A stretch of DNA of 64,000 nt from Amorphoplanes friuliensis DSM 7358. GTDB lineage: Bacteria; Actinomycetota; Actinomycetes; Mycobacteriales; Micromonosporaceae. The stretch is from assembly GCF_000494755.1 (NCBI RefSeq), contig NC_022657.1, forward strand, positions 7,966,001-8,030,000, given 5' to 3'. The number at the start of each line of letters is the position of its first letter. The first letter of the stretch is position 1. The position numbers and the translations under genes were made by a program. Below are positions 25,468 through 33,419 of this stretch, one piece after another. A model generated the notes under the pieces. It ran no database searches and had not been told where the DNA came from. It saw nothing but the letters and a program-made list of their open reading frames with translations.

Positions 25468-25659
25468 GTGGCTAGCGTGTGCGACGTCTGTGGCAAGGGA
25501 CCGGGCTTCGGCCACAACGTGTCCCACTCGCACCGGCGGACCAACCGCCGCTGGAACCCGAACATCCAGTCGGTGCGCACCCCCGCCGGCGGTGGCAACA
25601 CCAAGAAGCTCAAGGTCTGCACCTCGTGCATCAAGGCCGGCAAGGTCGTCCGCGCCTGA
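25468..25659 (+). CDS. rpmB: 50S ribosomal protein L28
   Basis: 63 aa from GTG at 25468, with AGGAG 7 nt upstream. ASVCDVCGKGPGFGHNVSHSHRRT is the L28 opening, and KKLKVCTSCIKAGKVVRA the end. Both CxxC pairs are present, so it is the zinc-binding form; such forms are often replaced by a zinc-free paralogue during zinc shortage. Confidence 0.96.
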   Translation: MASVCDVCGKGPGFGHNVSHSHRRTNRRWNPNIQSVRTPAGGGNTKKLKVCTSCIKAGKVVRA

Positions 25660-25673
25660 CCGCAGCATCACCA

Positions 25674-25705
25674 CAGCCCGCCGGGTCGCTTGACCAGGCG
25701 GGCTG
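25674..25705 (+). terminator. Intrinsic terminator after rpmB
   Basis: CAGCCCGCC pairs with GGCGGGCTG around a 14-nt loop, followed by TTCGTGT, 14 nt after the rpmB stop and between convergent genes. Confidence 0.65.
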
Positions 25706-25720
25706 TTCGTGTGCCCTGGT

Positions 25721-26188
25721 TCAGAGGACGCGGGCGTAGGAGAGGACACCTTCCTCACCCTTGTAGTAGCCGAAGTCCTCGATCCGCTCGTACCCGCACT
25801 TGAGGTAGAGCGCGATCGCCTCGGGCTGTTTGTCGCCGGTTTCGAGGATGACCCGTTTGCAGCCGCGGTCCCGCGCGGACTCCTCGATCGCCGCGAGCAC
25901 CTTGCGGGCCACTCCCCGGCCACGGGCTGCGGGCCTGGTGAACATGCGTTTGAGTTCGGCGTCCGGTCCGTGCGCCCGCCAGCCCGCGCACCCGACGAGC
26001 TCGTCACCCGCGTACGCCACCAGGAAAGCACCCTGGGGCGGCGCGAAGTCGGAGGCGGCCACGGGGGTGTCGTCGCCGCTGCCGCCGTACCGCCGGCTCA
26101 GCTCGGCCATCGCCTCGGTTATCAGTTGCTGCACCGCGGGCTCGTCGAAGCGGGCCGCGCGGATCTTGATCTCCTCCACGCCGACCAA
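25721..26188 (-). CDS. GNAT family N-acetyltransferase
   Basis: 155 aa with a TTG start at 26188; an in-frame GTG at 26179 is an alternative and neither has a clear binding site. The acetyl-CoA motif A is ELKRMFTRPAARGRGVARKVLAAIE (R-G-x-G type), followed by GCKRVILETGDKQPEAIALYLKCGYERI, the motif B end. The substrate is unknown. It follows thiL by 6 nt and is probably cotranscribed with it. Confidence 0.85.
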   Translation of the reverse strand: MVGVEEIKIRAARFDEPAVQQLITEAMAELSRRYGGSGDDTPVAASDFAPPQGAFLVAYAGDELVGCAGWRAHGPDAELKRMFTRPAARGRGVARKVLAAIEESARDRGCKRVILETGDKQPEAIALYLKCGYERIEDFGYYKGEEGVLSYARVL

Positions 26189-26194
26189 CTGTAA

Positions 26195-27133
26195 TCAGCG
26201 GAAGTGGTCCCACCCCTTGCCGCCCTGCCATTGGCGGCGGTCGACGGTGACGCCGGTGCCTTCGTGGACCCCGCCGACGACCCGCCAGCCCGGTGGGAGC
26301 TCCGCCCCGGGCGGGAACGTCGCGGCCAGGGCGTGGTCGTCGCCACCGGCGAGCAGCCAGCCGTACGGGTCGACGCCGAGCGCCGAGGCCGCGTCCCGCA
26401 TCTGGTCGGGGATCTCGAACGCGTCGCGGTTGATGTCGATGCCGACGACGCTGGCCGTGGCGATGTGACCGAGGTCCTGCAGCAGCCCGTCGGACACGTC
26501 GATCATGGCGGTGGCGCCGGCGAGGGCGGCTGCGGTGCCCGCGGCGTACGGTACTTCGGGGCGGCGGTGAGCCTCGACCAGCACCTTCGGGGTCCGGAAG
26601 CCGCGGGAGAGGATCGTGAACCCGGCGGCGGCGTACCCGGTGCGGCCGGCCAGGGCGACCACGTCGCCGGGCTGGGCGCCGCTGCGCACGACCGGCTCCC
26701 GGCCCTGCAGGTCACCGAGGGCGGTGACCGCGATGGTCAGGGTGGGGCTGGCCGACATGTCCCCGCCGACCACACTCGCGCCGACCAGGCCGGCCTCGGC
26801 CGACAGACCGCCGGCCAGTTCCTCGGCCCATTCCACTTCGAGATCCGTCGGTACGCACAGCGCGACCAGCAGGGCCGTCGGCTGCGCACCCATGGCCGCG
26901 ATGTCGGCGAGGTTGGCAGCGGCAGCCCGGTGGCCGACGTCGGCGGGGCTGGACCAGTCGCGGCGGAAGTGGCGGCCTTCGACGAGGACGTCGGTGCTCG
27001 CCACCACCCGGCGGTCCGGTGCGGCGACGACGGCCGCGTCGTCACCCGGGCCGAGCAGGGTTTCCGCGCCGGTTCCGAGCCGCGCGACGATCCGGGCGAT
27101 GAGCCCGAACTCACCCGTCTCCGCGATGCTCAA
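26195..27133 (-). CDS. thiL: Thiamine-monophosphate kinase
   Basis: 312 aa from TTG at 27133, giving SIAETGEFGLIARI. Mg-ATP residues are LGPGDDAAVV near 26-35 and ASTDVLVEGRHFRRDW; later GDMSASPTL and MIDVSDGLLQDLGHIA, all typical of ThiL. It phosphorylates thiamine monophosphate to the active pyrophosphate cofactor. The divergent RAM-domain gene starts 110 bp away. Confidence 0.95.
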   Translation of the reverse strand: MSIAETGEFGLIARIVARLGTGAETLLGPGDDAAVVAAPDRRVVASTDVLVEGRHFRRDWSSPADVGHRAAAANLADIAAMGAQPTALLVALCVPTDLEVEWAEELAGGLSAEAGLVGASVVGGDMSASPTLTIAVTALGDLQGREPVVRSGAQPGDVVALAGRTGYAAAGFTILSRGFRTPKVLVEAHRRPEVPYAAGTAAALAGATAMIDVSDGLLQDLGHIATASVVGIDINRDAFEIPDQMRDAASALGVDPYGWLLAGGDDHALAATFPPGAELPPGWRVVGGVHEGTGVTVDRRQWQGGKGWDHFR

Positions 27134-27243
27134 CGTCCCACCGTTCCTTCCGAGTTCAGCGTGCGCGGCATCTGCTCTGCCGACCGCTTCCGTACTGTAG
27201 TTTCACGTTCGGGTCGCCGGCGGCGGCGGATAGGAGTCTGATC

Positions 27244-27477
27244 GTGGTCCAGGCATACATCCTCATCCAGACGGAGGTCGGAAAGGCCCGTGACGTGGCC
27301 GCCGCGATCGACAAAATCAATGGTGTGGTACGCGTCGACGCGGTCACCGGGCCCTACGACGTCGTGGTACTGGCGGAGGCCCCGAACGTCGATGAGGTCG
27401 GCAAGATGATTGTGAGCAAAATCCAGTACGTACCGGGCATCACGCGGACCGTCACGTGCTCCGTGGTAAACCTCTGA
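27244..27477 (+). CDS. Stand-alone Lrp/AsnC ligand-binding (RAM) domain protein
   Basis: 77 aa from GTG at 27244. It is only the alpha-beta sandwich effector domain of Lrp/AsnC regulators (VQAYILIQTEVGKARDVAAAI ... VVRVDAVTGPYDVVVLAEA ... ITRTVTCSVV), with no DNA-binding helix-turn-helix. Such stand-alone RAM proteins assemble into rings and bind amino acids; their targets are mostly unknown. DUF3515 starts one base after the stop. Confidence 0.9.
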   Translation: MVQAYILIQTEVGKARDVAAAIDKINGVVRVDAVTGPYDVVVLAEAPNVDEVGKMIVSKIQYVPGITRTVTCSVVNL

Positions 27478-27478
27478 C

Positions 27479-28120
27479 ATGGTCGACGTGGAGACCCGCC
27501 CCGAGCCCCAGCCCGCAGCGCCCGATCGCACGGCGCGCACTGCCGCGCTGTGGGCGACTGTTGTCGCGATCCCGGTGGCGGTCCTGGCCGGCTTCCTGAT
27601 CTTCTCGAAGATCGTGCCGGAGTCGCCGGTCGCGGCACCCGCGCCGTCCGCGACGCAGCCCGCGGTCGTACCGGCGGAGGCCGTGCAGATGGCCGCGCCG
27701 AAGCTGGCGGCCCGGCCCGCGTCGGTCTGTCTGGCGGTGACCTCGCAGCTGCCGCTGAAGATCCGCGACCTGGCGGCGCGGAAGGTCAGCGCCGGCCCGG
27801 AGCAGAACGCCGCCTTCGGCGAGCCGCCGCTGACCGTGGCGTGCGGTGTGACGCAGCCGAAGACGTGCGCGTCGCTGGACCAGACCGGTTCGGGCTGTGT
27901 GCCCATGGACACCGAGCTGATGACCATGAACCGCGTCTGCTGGTACGCCCACGAGCAGGCGGAGGCGACGACCTTCACGACCATGGACCGTGAGGTCGCG
28001 GTGCAGGTCACGGTCCCGAAGGCCTATCCGCAGGCCGCGCAGTGGGCCAACGAGTTCTCCGACGTCGTGGTGAAGACCGACAAGTCGATCACCGCGGGTG
28101 TGCCCTCCGGCTGCGTCTGA
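27479..28120 (+). CDS. DUF3515 family membrane-anchored protein
   Basis: 213 aa. One hydrophobic segment at about 24-44 (LWATVVAIPVAVLAGFLIF) anchors an exported domain with four or more conserved Cys (SVCLAVTSQLP, VACGV, KTCASLD, SGCVPMD, RVCWYAHE). This is the actinobacterial DUF3515 family, commonly located near thiL and ddl. No activity is known. The Cys pattern suggests disulfides outside the membrane. Confidence 0.85.
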   Translation: MVDVETRPEPQPAAPDRTARTAALWATVVAIPVAVLAGFLIFSKIVPESPVAAPAPSATQPAVVPAEAVQMAAPKLAARPASVCLAVTSQLPLKIRDLAARKVSAGPEQNAAFGEPPLTVACGVTQPKTCASLDQTGSGCVPMDTELMTMNRVCWYAHEQAEATTFTTMDREVAVQVTVPKAYPQAAQWANEFSDVVVKTDKSITAGVPSGCV

Positions 28121-28135
28121 CGCCCCGCAGGAGCC

Positions 28136-29239
28136 TCAGTGCAGGCCCGTGCCGCGACGCAGCGCGGTGCGGATCAGCCGGTCGACGACCTTGGGGTATT
28201 CCAGGCCGGTGGCCGCCCACATCAGCGGGAACATCGAGGTCGGCGTGAAGCCCGGCATCGTGTTGATCTCGTTGAGGTAGATCTGGTTGTCGGCCGTCAC
28301 GAAGAAGTCGACGCGGGCCAGACCGGCGCAGTCCAGCGCGGTGAACGTCCGGGCGGCAAGCTCACGGACCTGCTGCGCGACCTCGGGGTCCAGACCGGCG
28401 GGGATCTGGTACGGCGTGCCGTCGCCGAGGTATTTCGCGTCGAAGTCGTAGAAGTCGTTGCCGTCGGTGCTGACCAGAATCTCGGCCAGCAGTGACGCCT
28501 CGGGTGCTCCCCCGGCCTCACCCTCGAGGACACCGCACTCGATCTCACGGCCGACGATGCCGGTCTCGACCAGCACCTTGGGGTCGATCTGACGGGCCTT
28601 GGCGACGGCCGCGTCCAGGTGGGCCCAGTCGGTCACCTTGCTGATGCCGTGCGAGGAGCCGGCCCGTGACGGCTTGACGAAGACGGGCAGCCCCAGGCGC
28701 TCCTTGTCGGCCTCCGACAGTGAGCAGCCGGCGCGCAGGACGGCGTACGGCCCGACCGGGATGCCCTCCGCGGCCGCCAGCTTCTTGGTGAACTCCTTGT
28801 CCATGCCCGCCGCCGAGGCGAAGACGTTCGCGCCGACGTACGGGATCCCGGCCATCTCGAGCATGCCCTGGATGGTGCCGTCCTCGCCGTAGGCGCCGTG
28901 CAGCGCCGGGAAGACGACGTCGACGCCGCCGAGCACCGCCACGCCGTCGGCCGGGTCGAGGACCATCAGGCCGGACGAGGTGGGGTCGGCGGGGAACACG
29001 ACGGCCCGGCCGGAGTCGGTGGTGATCTCCGGAAGCTTCCGGTCGGTGATCGACAACGCCGCCGGGTCACCGTTGGACAGGACCCAGGCGCCGTCCCGGG
29101 TGATGCCGACCGGCACCGCCTCGTACTGATCGGGGTCCAGGGCGCCGAGAATGCTGCCGGCGCTCACGCAGGAGATGGCGTGCTCGGTGCTGCGTCCGCC
29201 GAACACGATCGCCACACGGGTTTTGCGAGGGGTCGTCAT
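28136..29239 (-). CDS. ddl: D-alanine--D-alanine ligase
   Basis: 367 aa. N-terminal VAIVFGGRSTEHAISCVSAG; central PALHGAYGEDGTIQGMLEMAGIPYVG; ATP-grasp FVKPSRAGSSHGISKV; C-terminal DFFVTADNQIYLNEINTMPGFTPTSMFP with metal-binding Asn/Glu. It makes D-Ala-D-Ala for peptidoglycan. The residues match ordinary Ddl rather than D-lactate ligases, although specificity needs structural alignment. Confidence 0.95.
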   Translation of the reverse strand: MTTPRKTRVAIVFGGRSTEHAISCVSAGSILGALDPDQYEAVPVGITRDGAWVLSNGDPAALSITDRKLPEITTDSGRAVVFPADPTSSGLMVLDPADGVAVLGGVDVVFPALHGAYGEDGTIQGMLEMAGIPYVGANVFASAAGMDKEFTKKLAAAEGIPVGPYAVLRAGCSLSEADKERLGLPVFVKPSRAGSSHGISKVTDWAHLDAAVAKARQIDPKVLVETGIVGREIECGVLEGEAGGAPEASLLAEILVSTDGNDFYDFDAKYLGDGTPYQIPAGLDPEVAQQVRELAARTFTALDCAGLARVDFFVTADNQIYLNEINTMPGFTPTSMFPLMWAATGLEYPKVVDRLIRTALRRGTGLH

Positions 29240-29375
29240 GGAAATGGCCTCTCGTTGCCGGACATCGCTAGGCTGCCTGCGCGCGGGTGCGGGGCGGCGG
29301 GCACGACCCTACTCTGCGTACACCACCGGGGTGATGACGGCGGGCGCTGGCACGGCAAACAAGAACGGGGCGTCG

Positions 29376-29885
29376 ATGAGACCAGCACTGCACGTGATCG
29401 CCTGGCGCGGCCCGGGGCGGTTGGCAACGATGGGCCACCCCCGTGGCGGCGACTGGCTGGCCGACGAGATGGCCGGTCTGGCCCGCGCCGGGGTCGACGT
29501 TTTTGTCTCCGCGCTGACCTGGGAAGAGGACAGGCGGCTCGGCCTGACCGAGGTGGCCGCGGCGGCGGCCGACGCCGGGATCGAGTTCCTGTCGTTCCCG
29601 ATCGCCGACCGGGGCATCCCGCGCGCCCGTGACATCGCCGACACCGACGTGGTCGCCCTGGGCGTACGCCTGGCCGCCCACGTCCGCGCCGGACGGTTCG
29701 TGGTGACCCAGTGCTTCGCGGGCATCGGCCGTTCGACGCTGCTGGCCTGCGCGACGCTGGTGATGCTCGGCGTCGGCCCGGAACGGGCGCTGGAGATGGT
29801 CGCCGAGGCACGGGGTCTGCCGGTGCCCGACACCGAGGCCCAGCGGGACTGGCTCTACGAGTTCGCCCTCAACCACGGCGGCTAG
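29376..29885 (+). CDS. Cys-based phosphatase-like (DSP fold) protein
   Basis: 169 aa from ATG at 29376; a GTG/ATG pair about 45 nt upstream is an alternative. The P-loop is QCFAGIGRSTLL with C113 and R119 (CX5R), and a possible general acid Asp lies in IADRGIP (about 78). The residue before Cys, usually His in dual-specificity phosphatases, is Gln. The rest (GGDWLADEMAGLARAGVDVFVSAL; RALEMVAEARG) fits the fold. It may dephosphorylate proteins, or have lost full activity. Confidence 0.75.
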   Translation: MRPALHVIAWRGPGRLATMGHPRGGDWLADEMAGLARAGVDVFVSALTWEEDRRLGLTEVAAAAADAGIEFLSFPIADRGIPRARDIADTDVVALGVRLAAHVRAGRFVVTQCFAGIGRSTLLACATLVMLGVGPERALEMVAEARGLPVPDTEAQRDWLYEFALNHGG

Positions 29886-29886
29886 A

Positions 29887-29911
29887 GGCGTCCCGTCGAT
29901 CACGGGACGCC
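29887..29911. terminator. Hairpin between convergent genes
   Basis: GGCGTCCCGT pairs with ACGGGACGCC around CGATC, immediately after the phosphatase stop and 15 bp before the end of the ABC permease gene. The T-run is weak. Confidence 0.55.
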
Positions 29912-29925
29912 CCTGGTCCGGCGCG

Positions 29926-30621
29926 TCAGGCCGGGCCGCGGCGGATCGCCACGTGCCGCATCTCCCTCTCGTGGAGCAGGGCGACCAGGCCGGTCACGAC
30001 CAGCGAGAGCGCCGCGGCCGCCGCGTAGGGCACGAAGCGTGAGTCGAAACCGCCGTGCTGATCGACCCCGAGCAGCACCTCGGCGAACCCGATGGGCAGC
30101 ACCGCCGGGACGACGAGGGCCAGTCCGCCCCAGGCGCCGTAGCGGTAGAACCCGGCCGTCGCGGTTGCTCCCGCCACGAAGAACGCCAGGGAGGCCGGCA
30201 GCACGTGCCCGAACTCCAGCGCGGCGGCGCCGGCCGAGAGAGCCGGGTAGTCGGGCGGGAGCGGGCCGGCGATGCCCAGCAGCAGCTGCTCGAGCGCGTG
30301 GCCGATCGGCACGATGAGCGCGGTGAGCAGGGAGCCGGCCAGGCCGAAGACGGCCATCCCGGTCATGAAGTCGCGGCGGGTGATGCCGTTGGCGACGAAC
30401 TGCCGCAGGTGCAGGCTCACCAGCAGGACACCGACCACACCGAGCCACCATTTGGCCGAGGCGCCGACGACCACCAGCCAGAGACTGAACTTCGGCTCGG
30501 TGACGAGGTTGACCACCGTGCTCCCGATGGCGACCCCGACGATCATGATCGACCAGAACCACAGGGCCACGGGCCGGTAGGTACGGAACAGTTCGGACGT
30601 CACGAGCCGGTACCGACTCAT
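29926..30621 (-). CDS. ABC transporter membrane protein
   Basis: 231 aa with about six transmembrane segments (for example LWFWSIMIVGVAIGS, WWLGVVGVLLVSL, ALSLVVTGLVALL). No known sequence signature. Its ATG overlaps the ATPase stop (ATGA), so it is the permease of the GntR-linked transporter. Related GntR-controlled transporters often respond to wall-active agents; the substrate here is unknown. Confidence 0.82.
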   Translation of the reverse strand: MSRYRLVTSELFRTYRPVALWFWSIMIVGVAIGSTVVNLVTEPKFSLWLVVVGASAKWWLGVVGVLLVSLHLRQFVANGITRRDFMTGMAVFGLAGSLLTALIVPIGHALEQLLLGIAGPLPPDYPALSAGAAALEFGHVLPASLAFFVAGATATAGFYRYGAWGGLALVVPAVLPIGFAEVLLGVDQHGGFDSRFVPYAAAAALSLVVTGLVALLHEREMRHVAIRRGPA

Positions 30622-31514
30622 CGCAGTGCCTCCGTGCGGCTGGTGTCCCCGGCGGCGGTGCCCGAGGTCAGGTGGACGAACAGGTCCTGGACGCCGACCG
30701 GCGCCAGAGTGAGACCGGCGGCCTTCGCGCGGGCCGTCTCGTCGTCGTCCAGCTCCCCGTAGAGGGTCGCCTGGCGGACGCCGCCGAGGCTCTGGCCGCC
30801 GAGAACGGTGCGGCCGGCGGTGAAGGCGTCGACCGCGGCGGCCGGGCCCGTCACCGAGACACCGCGGGACTTGAAGGTGTCGGTGTCCTCGTGCACGAGC
30901 AGCCGGCCGTGGTCGATGACGATCACCTGCTCGAAGAGCCCGGCGACCTCCTCGATGAGGTGCGTGGAGAGGATGATCGTGCGCGGGTGGTCGAGGTAGT
31001 CGGCCAGCAGCTCCCGGTAGAACGTGGTGCGCGCACCGGCGTCCATGCCGAGGTAGACCTCGTCGAGGATGGTCAGCGGCGCCCGGGCGGCCAGCCCGAG
31101 GACCACACCGAGGCTGGAACGCTGCCCCCGCGACAGTGCCTGCACCCGCTTGCGGCGGTCCAGTTCGAAGACGTCGATCAGGCGTTCCGCGTACGCGGTG
31201 TCCCAGGTCGGGCGCAGGCGGGCGGCCAGCGCCAGCACGCCCGAGATCCGGTCCTGCTCACCGACGTCGAGGCTGTCGCGGACAAAGGCGATGTCCCGCA
31301 TCAGCTCCGCGTTCTCGAAGGGATCGGTCCCGCCGACCGCGACCGTCCCGCTCGAGGCCTTCCGGTACGCCGCCAGCACGCTGAGCAGGCTGGTCTTGCC
31401 GGAGCCGTTGCGGCCCAGCAGGCCGTAGATCTTGCCCGGCTCGAGGTCGAGGCTGAGGTTGTCGACCGCGATCGTGTCGCCGTACCGGACCGTGAGGTTG
31501 CGCAGCGAGATCAT
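30618..31514 (-). CDS. ABC transporter ATP-binding protein, YtrB-like
   Basis: 298 aa. Walker A LLGRNGSGKTSL near residue 33-44, signature LSRGQRSSLG, Walker B LTILDEVYLGMD, H-loop LSTHLIEE. The C-terminal part after residue 200 is a regulatory extension with no clear motif. The gene overlaps the regulator upstream (31511-31514) and the permease downstream, forming a three-gene operon. Confidence 0.9.
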   Translation of the reverse strand: MISLRNLTVRYGDTIAVDNLSLDLEPGKIYGLLGRNGSGKTSLLSVLAAYRKASSGTVAVGGTDPFENAELMRDIAFVRDSLDVGEQDRISGVLALAARLRPTWDTAYAERLIDVFELDRRKRVQALSRGQRSSLGVVLGLAARAPLTILDEVYLGMDAGARTTFYRELLADYLDHPRTIILSTHLIEEVAGLFEQVIVIDHGRLLVHEDTDTFKSRGVSVTGPAAAVDAFTAGRTVLGGQSLGGVRQATLYGELDDDETARAKAAGLTLAPVGVQDLFVHLTSGTAAGDTSRTEALR

Positions 31515-31867
31515 CGGGCACCGCCCTCGAGGTGCGCGACGATCTCCGCCACGTCGACGCCGACCATTCGGGCCTCGGCGAGCATCGGGTCGACGACGTC
31601 GGTGAAGAACCGCTCGCGGCGCTGACTGCGCAGCCGGGCACGGGCGTCGGGGCTGACGAACATCCCGATGCCGCGCTTCTTGTAGAGCACGCCCTCGTCG
31701 ACCAGCTGGGCGAAGCCCTTGGCCGCCGTAGCCGGGTTGATCTGGTAGAACGCCGCGTACTGGTTGGTCGACATGACCTGTTCGTCCTCCTTGAGCGTGC
31801 CGCTCAGAACGTCGTTCTTGATGCCGTTGGCGATCTGCAGGTAGATGGGGCTGCGGTCGTCGAACAC
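31511..31867 (-). CDS. GntR-family (YtrA subfamily) repressor
   Basis: 118 aa from GTG at 31867 with a strong AAGGAGG 5 nt upstream; an ATG at 31894 would place that site inside the gene. The winged helix-turn-helix is residues about 5-75 (SPIYLQIANGIKNDVLSGTL ... MSTNQYAAFYQINPATAAKGFAQLVDEGVLYKKRGIGMFV). The short C-terminal helical part, without a ligand domain, is typical of YtrA. It probably represses its own ABC operon through the palindrome at 31888-31911. Confidence 0.88.
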   Translation of the reverse strand: MFDDRSPIYLQIANGIKNDVLSGTLKEDEQVMSTNQYAAFYQINPATAAKGFAQLVDEGVLYKKRGIGMFVSPDARARLRSQRRERFFTDVVDPMLAEARMVGVDVAEIVAHLEGGAR

Positions 31868-31887
31868 GACAGCCTCCTTAGTTCTGC

Positions 31888-31911
31888 GGTTCATTACTCA
31901 TGTAACTAACC
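31888..31911. promoter_or_regulatory. Palindromic operator of the GntR/ABC operon
   Basis: 24-bp dyad of the form GGTT-N2-TTAC-N4-GTAA-N2-AACC, with all eight outer and inner pairs matching. It ends 20 bp upstream of the regulator start, where the promoter should be, as expected for an autorepressor site. Confidence 0.7.
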
Positions 31912-31950
31912 ATAGAGCCAGTACGGCCACGAGGCAACAGGGAATTGGGG

Positions 31951-32319
31951 TCAGGCGGCCGTGAAGGTCTGCGGCAGTGCGCCGGACTCCCAGAGCTCGT
32001 CGAGGTGCGCGAGGAAGCCGACGAGGCTGCGCTCCAGCTCACGGCGCTCGGCCGCGGAGAGCAGGGCCAGCGGATCCGAGAAGACCAGACCCTCCGGATG
32101 CTTGGCCCGCGTGCCGACGAACCTGTGGCACGACCTGCACCAGACGTAACTGACCAGTGTCGGCCGGCGGGCGTTCTCCGGAGCGTTCACATAGGCACGA
32201 ACGCTGTGGGACCCGCAGGCGGGACAGTCACGTTCACCGGGAGCGGCGAGGAAACTCTCGCCCTGCGCGAGCGCCGCCACCTGGTCACCGGTGAAGCTGC
32301 TCCAGGACACGGTGCTCAT
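31951..32319 (-). CDS. Zinc-ribbon protein, function unknown
   Basis: 122 aa from ATG at 32319, overlapping the stop of the PLP enzyme gene (ATGA). A zinc ribbon is formed by CPACGSHSVRAY and, 25 residues on, CRSCHRFVG. The C-terminal half is acidic and helical (LLSAAERRELERSLVGFLAHLDELWESG). I do not recognise a characterised family. Coupled translation with the upstream enzyme suggests shared expression only. Confidence 0.7.
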   Translation of the reverse strand: MSTVSWSSFTGDQVAALAQGESFLAAPGERDCPACGSHSVRAYVNAPENARRPTLVSYVWCRSCHRFVGTRAKHPEGLVFSDPLALLSAAERRELERSLVGFLAHLDELWESGALPQTFTAA

Positions 32320-33419
32320 GCCTCGTCGAGCGCGGCTGTCAGGTCGGCCACCAGATCGGTGGCGTCCTCGATGCCGCAGGACAGCCGCACGAAGCCCGGT
32401 GTGGTGTCGTCGCCCCACTGCGCCCGGCGGTCGGCGGTGGTGTGCAGGCCGCCGAACGACGTCGCCGCGAAGACCAGCTCGGAGGCGGCCAGGAACCGGG
32501 CCACCCGCTCGGCGCTGCCCAGGTCGAACGAGATGATGCCGGGGATGCGCCGCATCTGCGCCGAGGCCACGGCGTACGAGGGATCGTTGGCCAGGCCCGG
32601 GAAACGCACGTGCTGCACGTCCGGACGGGCGGCCAGCAGCTCGGCCAGCACCGCGGCGTTCTCGCTCTGCCGGGCCAGCCGCAGGTCCAGCGTGGCCAGC
32701 GACCGGTGGGCCAGCCAGGAGTCGAACGCCCCCGGCACCCCGCCCGTCTGCGCCCGCCAGGTGGTGACCTTGGCCAGCAGGTCCTCGTTGTTGGTGGCGA
32801 CGTACCCGAGCAGCACATCGGAGTGCCCGGTCAGCGCCTTGGTGCCCGACGCGACGACCAGGTCGGCGCCCAGCTCCAGCGGCCGCTGCCCGAGCGGTGT
32901 CGGCGTGGTGTTGTCGACCGCGACCAGCGCCCCGGCCTCGTGCGCCGCCGCCGCGACCGCCCGGATGTCACAGACGTCCAGGCCCGGATTGGCGGGCGTC
33001 TCCAGCAGCACGAGCCGGACGCCCTCGAACGACGGGTAGGGACCGGCCGTCGGCACCAGCACCGTCTTCACACCGAGGTCGCGCAGCGTGCCCTGGGCGA
33101 ACGCGCGCACGGTGAAATAGCCGTCCGACGGCAGCGCCACGGTGTCGCCGGTGCGCAGCGTGGAGAGCAGCATCGCGGTGATGGCCGCCTGCCCGCTCGC
33201 GAAGGCCAGCACGGCACCGCCCTCGAGCGAGCCGATCGCACCCTCCAGCGCACGCCGGGTGGGGTTGTCCGGCCGGCCGTAGCCGTTGACACCGGGACCC
33301 TCGACCGGATCGAGGTGATAGGGCGCCGCGAACACCGGGCCGGGCAGGAACGGATCCCCCGGCACCGGATCCGGCAGTCCCGCGTGCACGACCCGGGTGC
33401 CGTCTCCCTCGTACGTCAT
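32316..33419 (-). CDS. Cys/Met metabolism PLP-dependent enzyme (cystathionine gamma-lyase/synthase-like)
   Basis: 367 aa. Type I PLP fold: NGYGRPDNPTRRALEGAIGSLEGG, ASGQAAITAML, PLP-phosphate region; the internal aldimine Lys is in VASGTKALTGHSDVLLG; C-terminal FVRLSCGIEDATDLVADL is the family end. Members split or form C-S bonds in cysteine and methionine metabolism; which reaction it runs cannot be told. The ATG overlaps the gpsA stop (ATGA). Confidence 0.9.
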   Translation of the reverse strand: MTYEGDGTRVVHAGLPDPVPGDPFLPGPVFAAPYHLDPVEGPGVNGYGRPDNPTRRALEGAIGSLEGGAVLAFASGQAAITAMLLSTLRTGDTVALPSDGYFTVRAFAQGTLRDLGVKTVLVPTAGPYPSFEGVRLVLLETPANPGLDVCDIRAVAAAAHEAGALVAVDNTTPTPLGQRPLELGADLVVASGTKALTGHSDVLLGYVATNNEDLLAKVTTWRAQTGGVPGAFDSWLAHRSLATLDLRLARQSENAAVLAELLAARPDVQHVRFPGLANDPSYAVASAQMRRIPGIISFDLGSAERVARFLAASELVFAATSFGGLHTTADRRAQWGDDTTPGFVRLSCGIEDATDLVADLTAALDEA

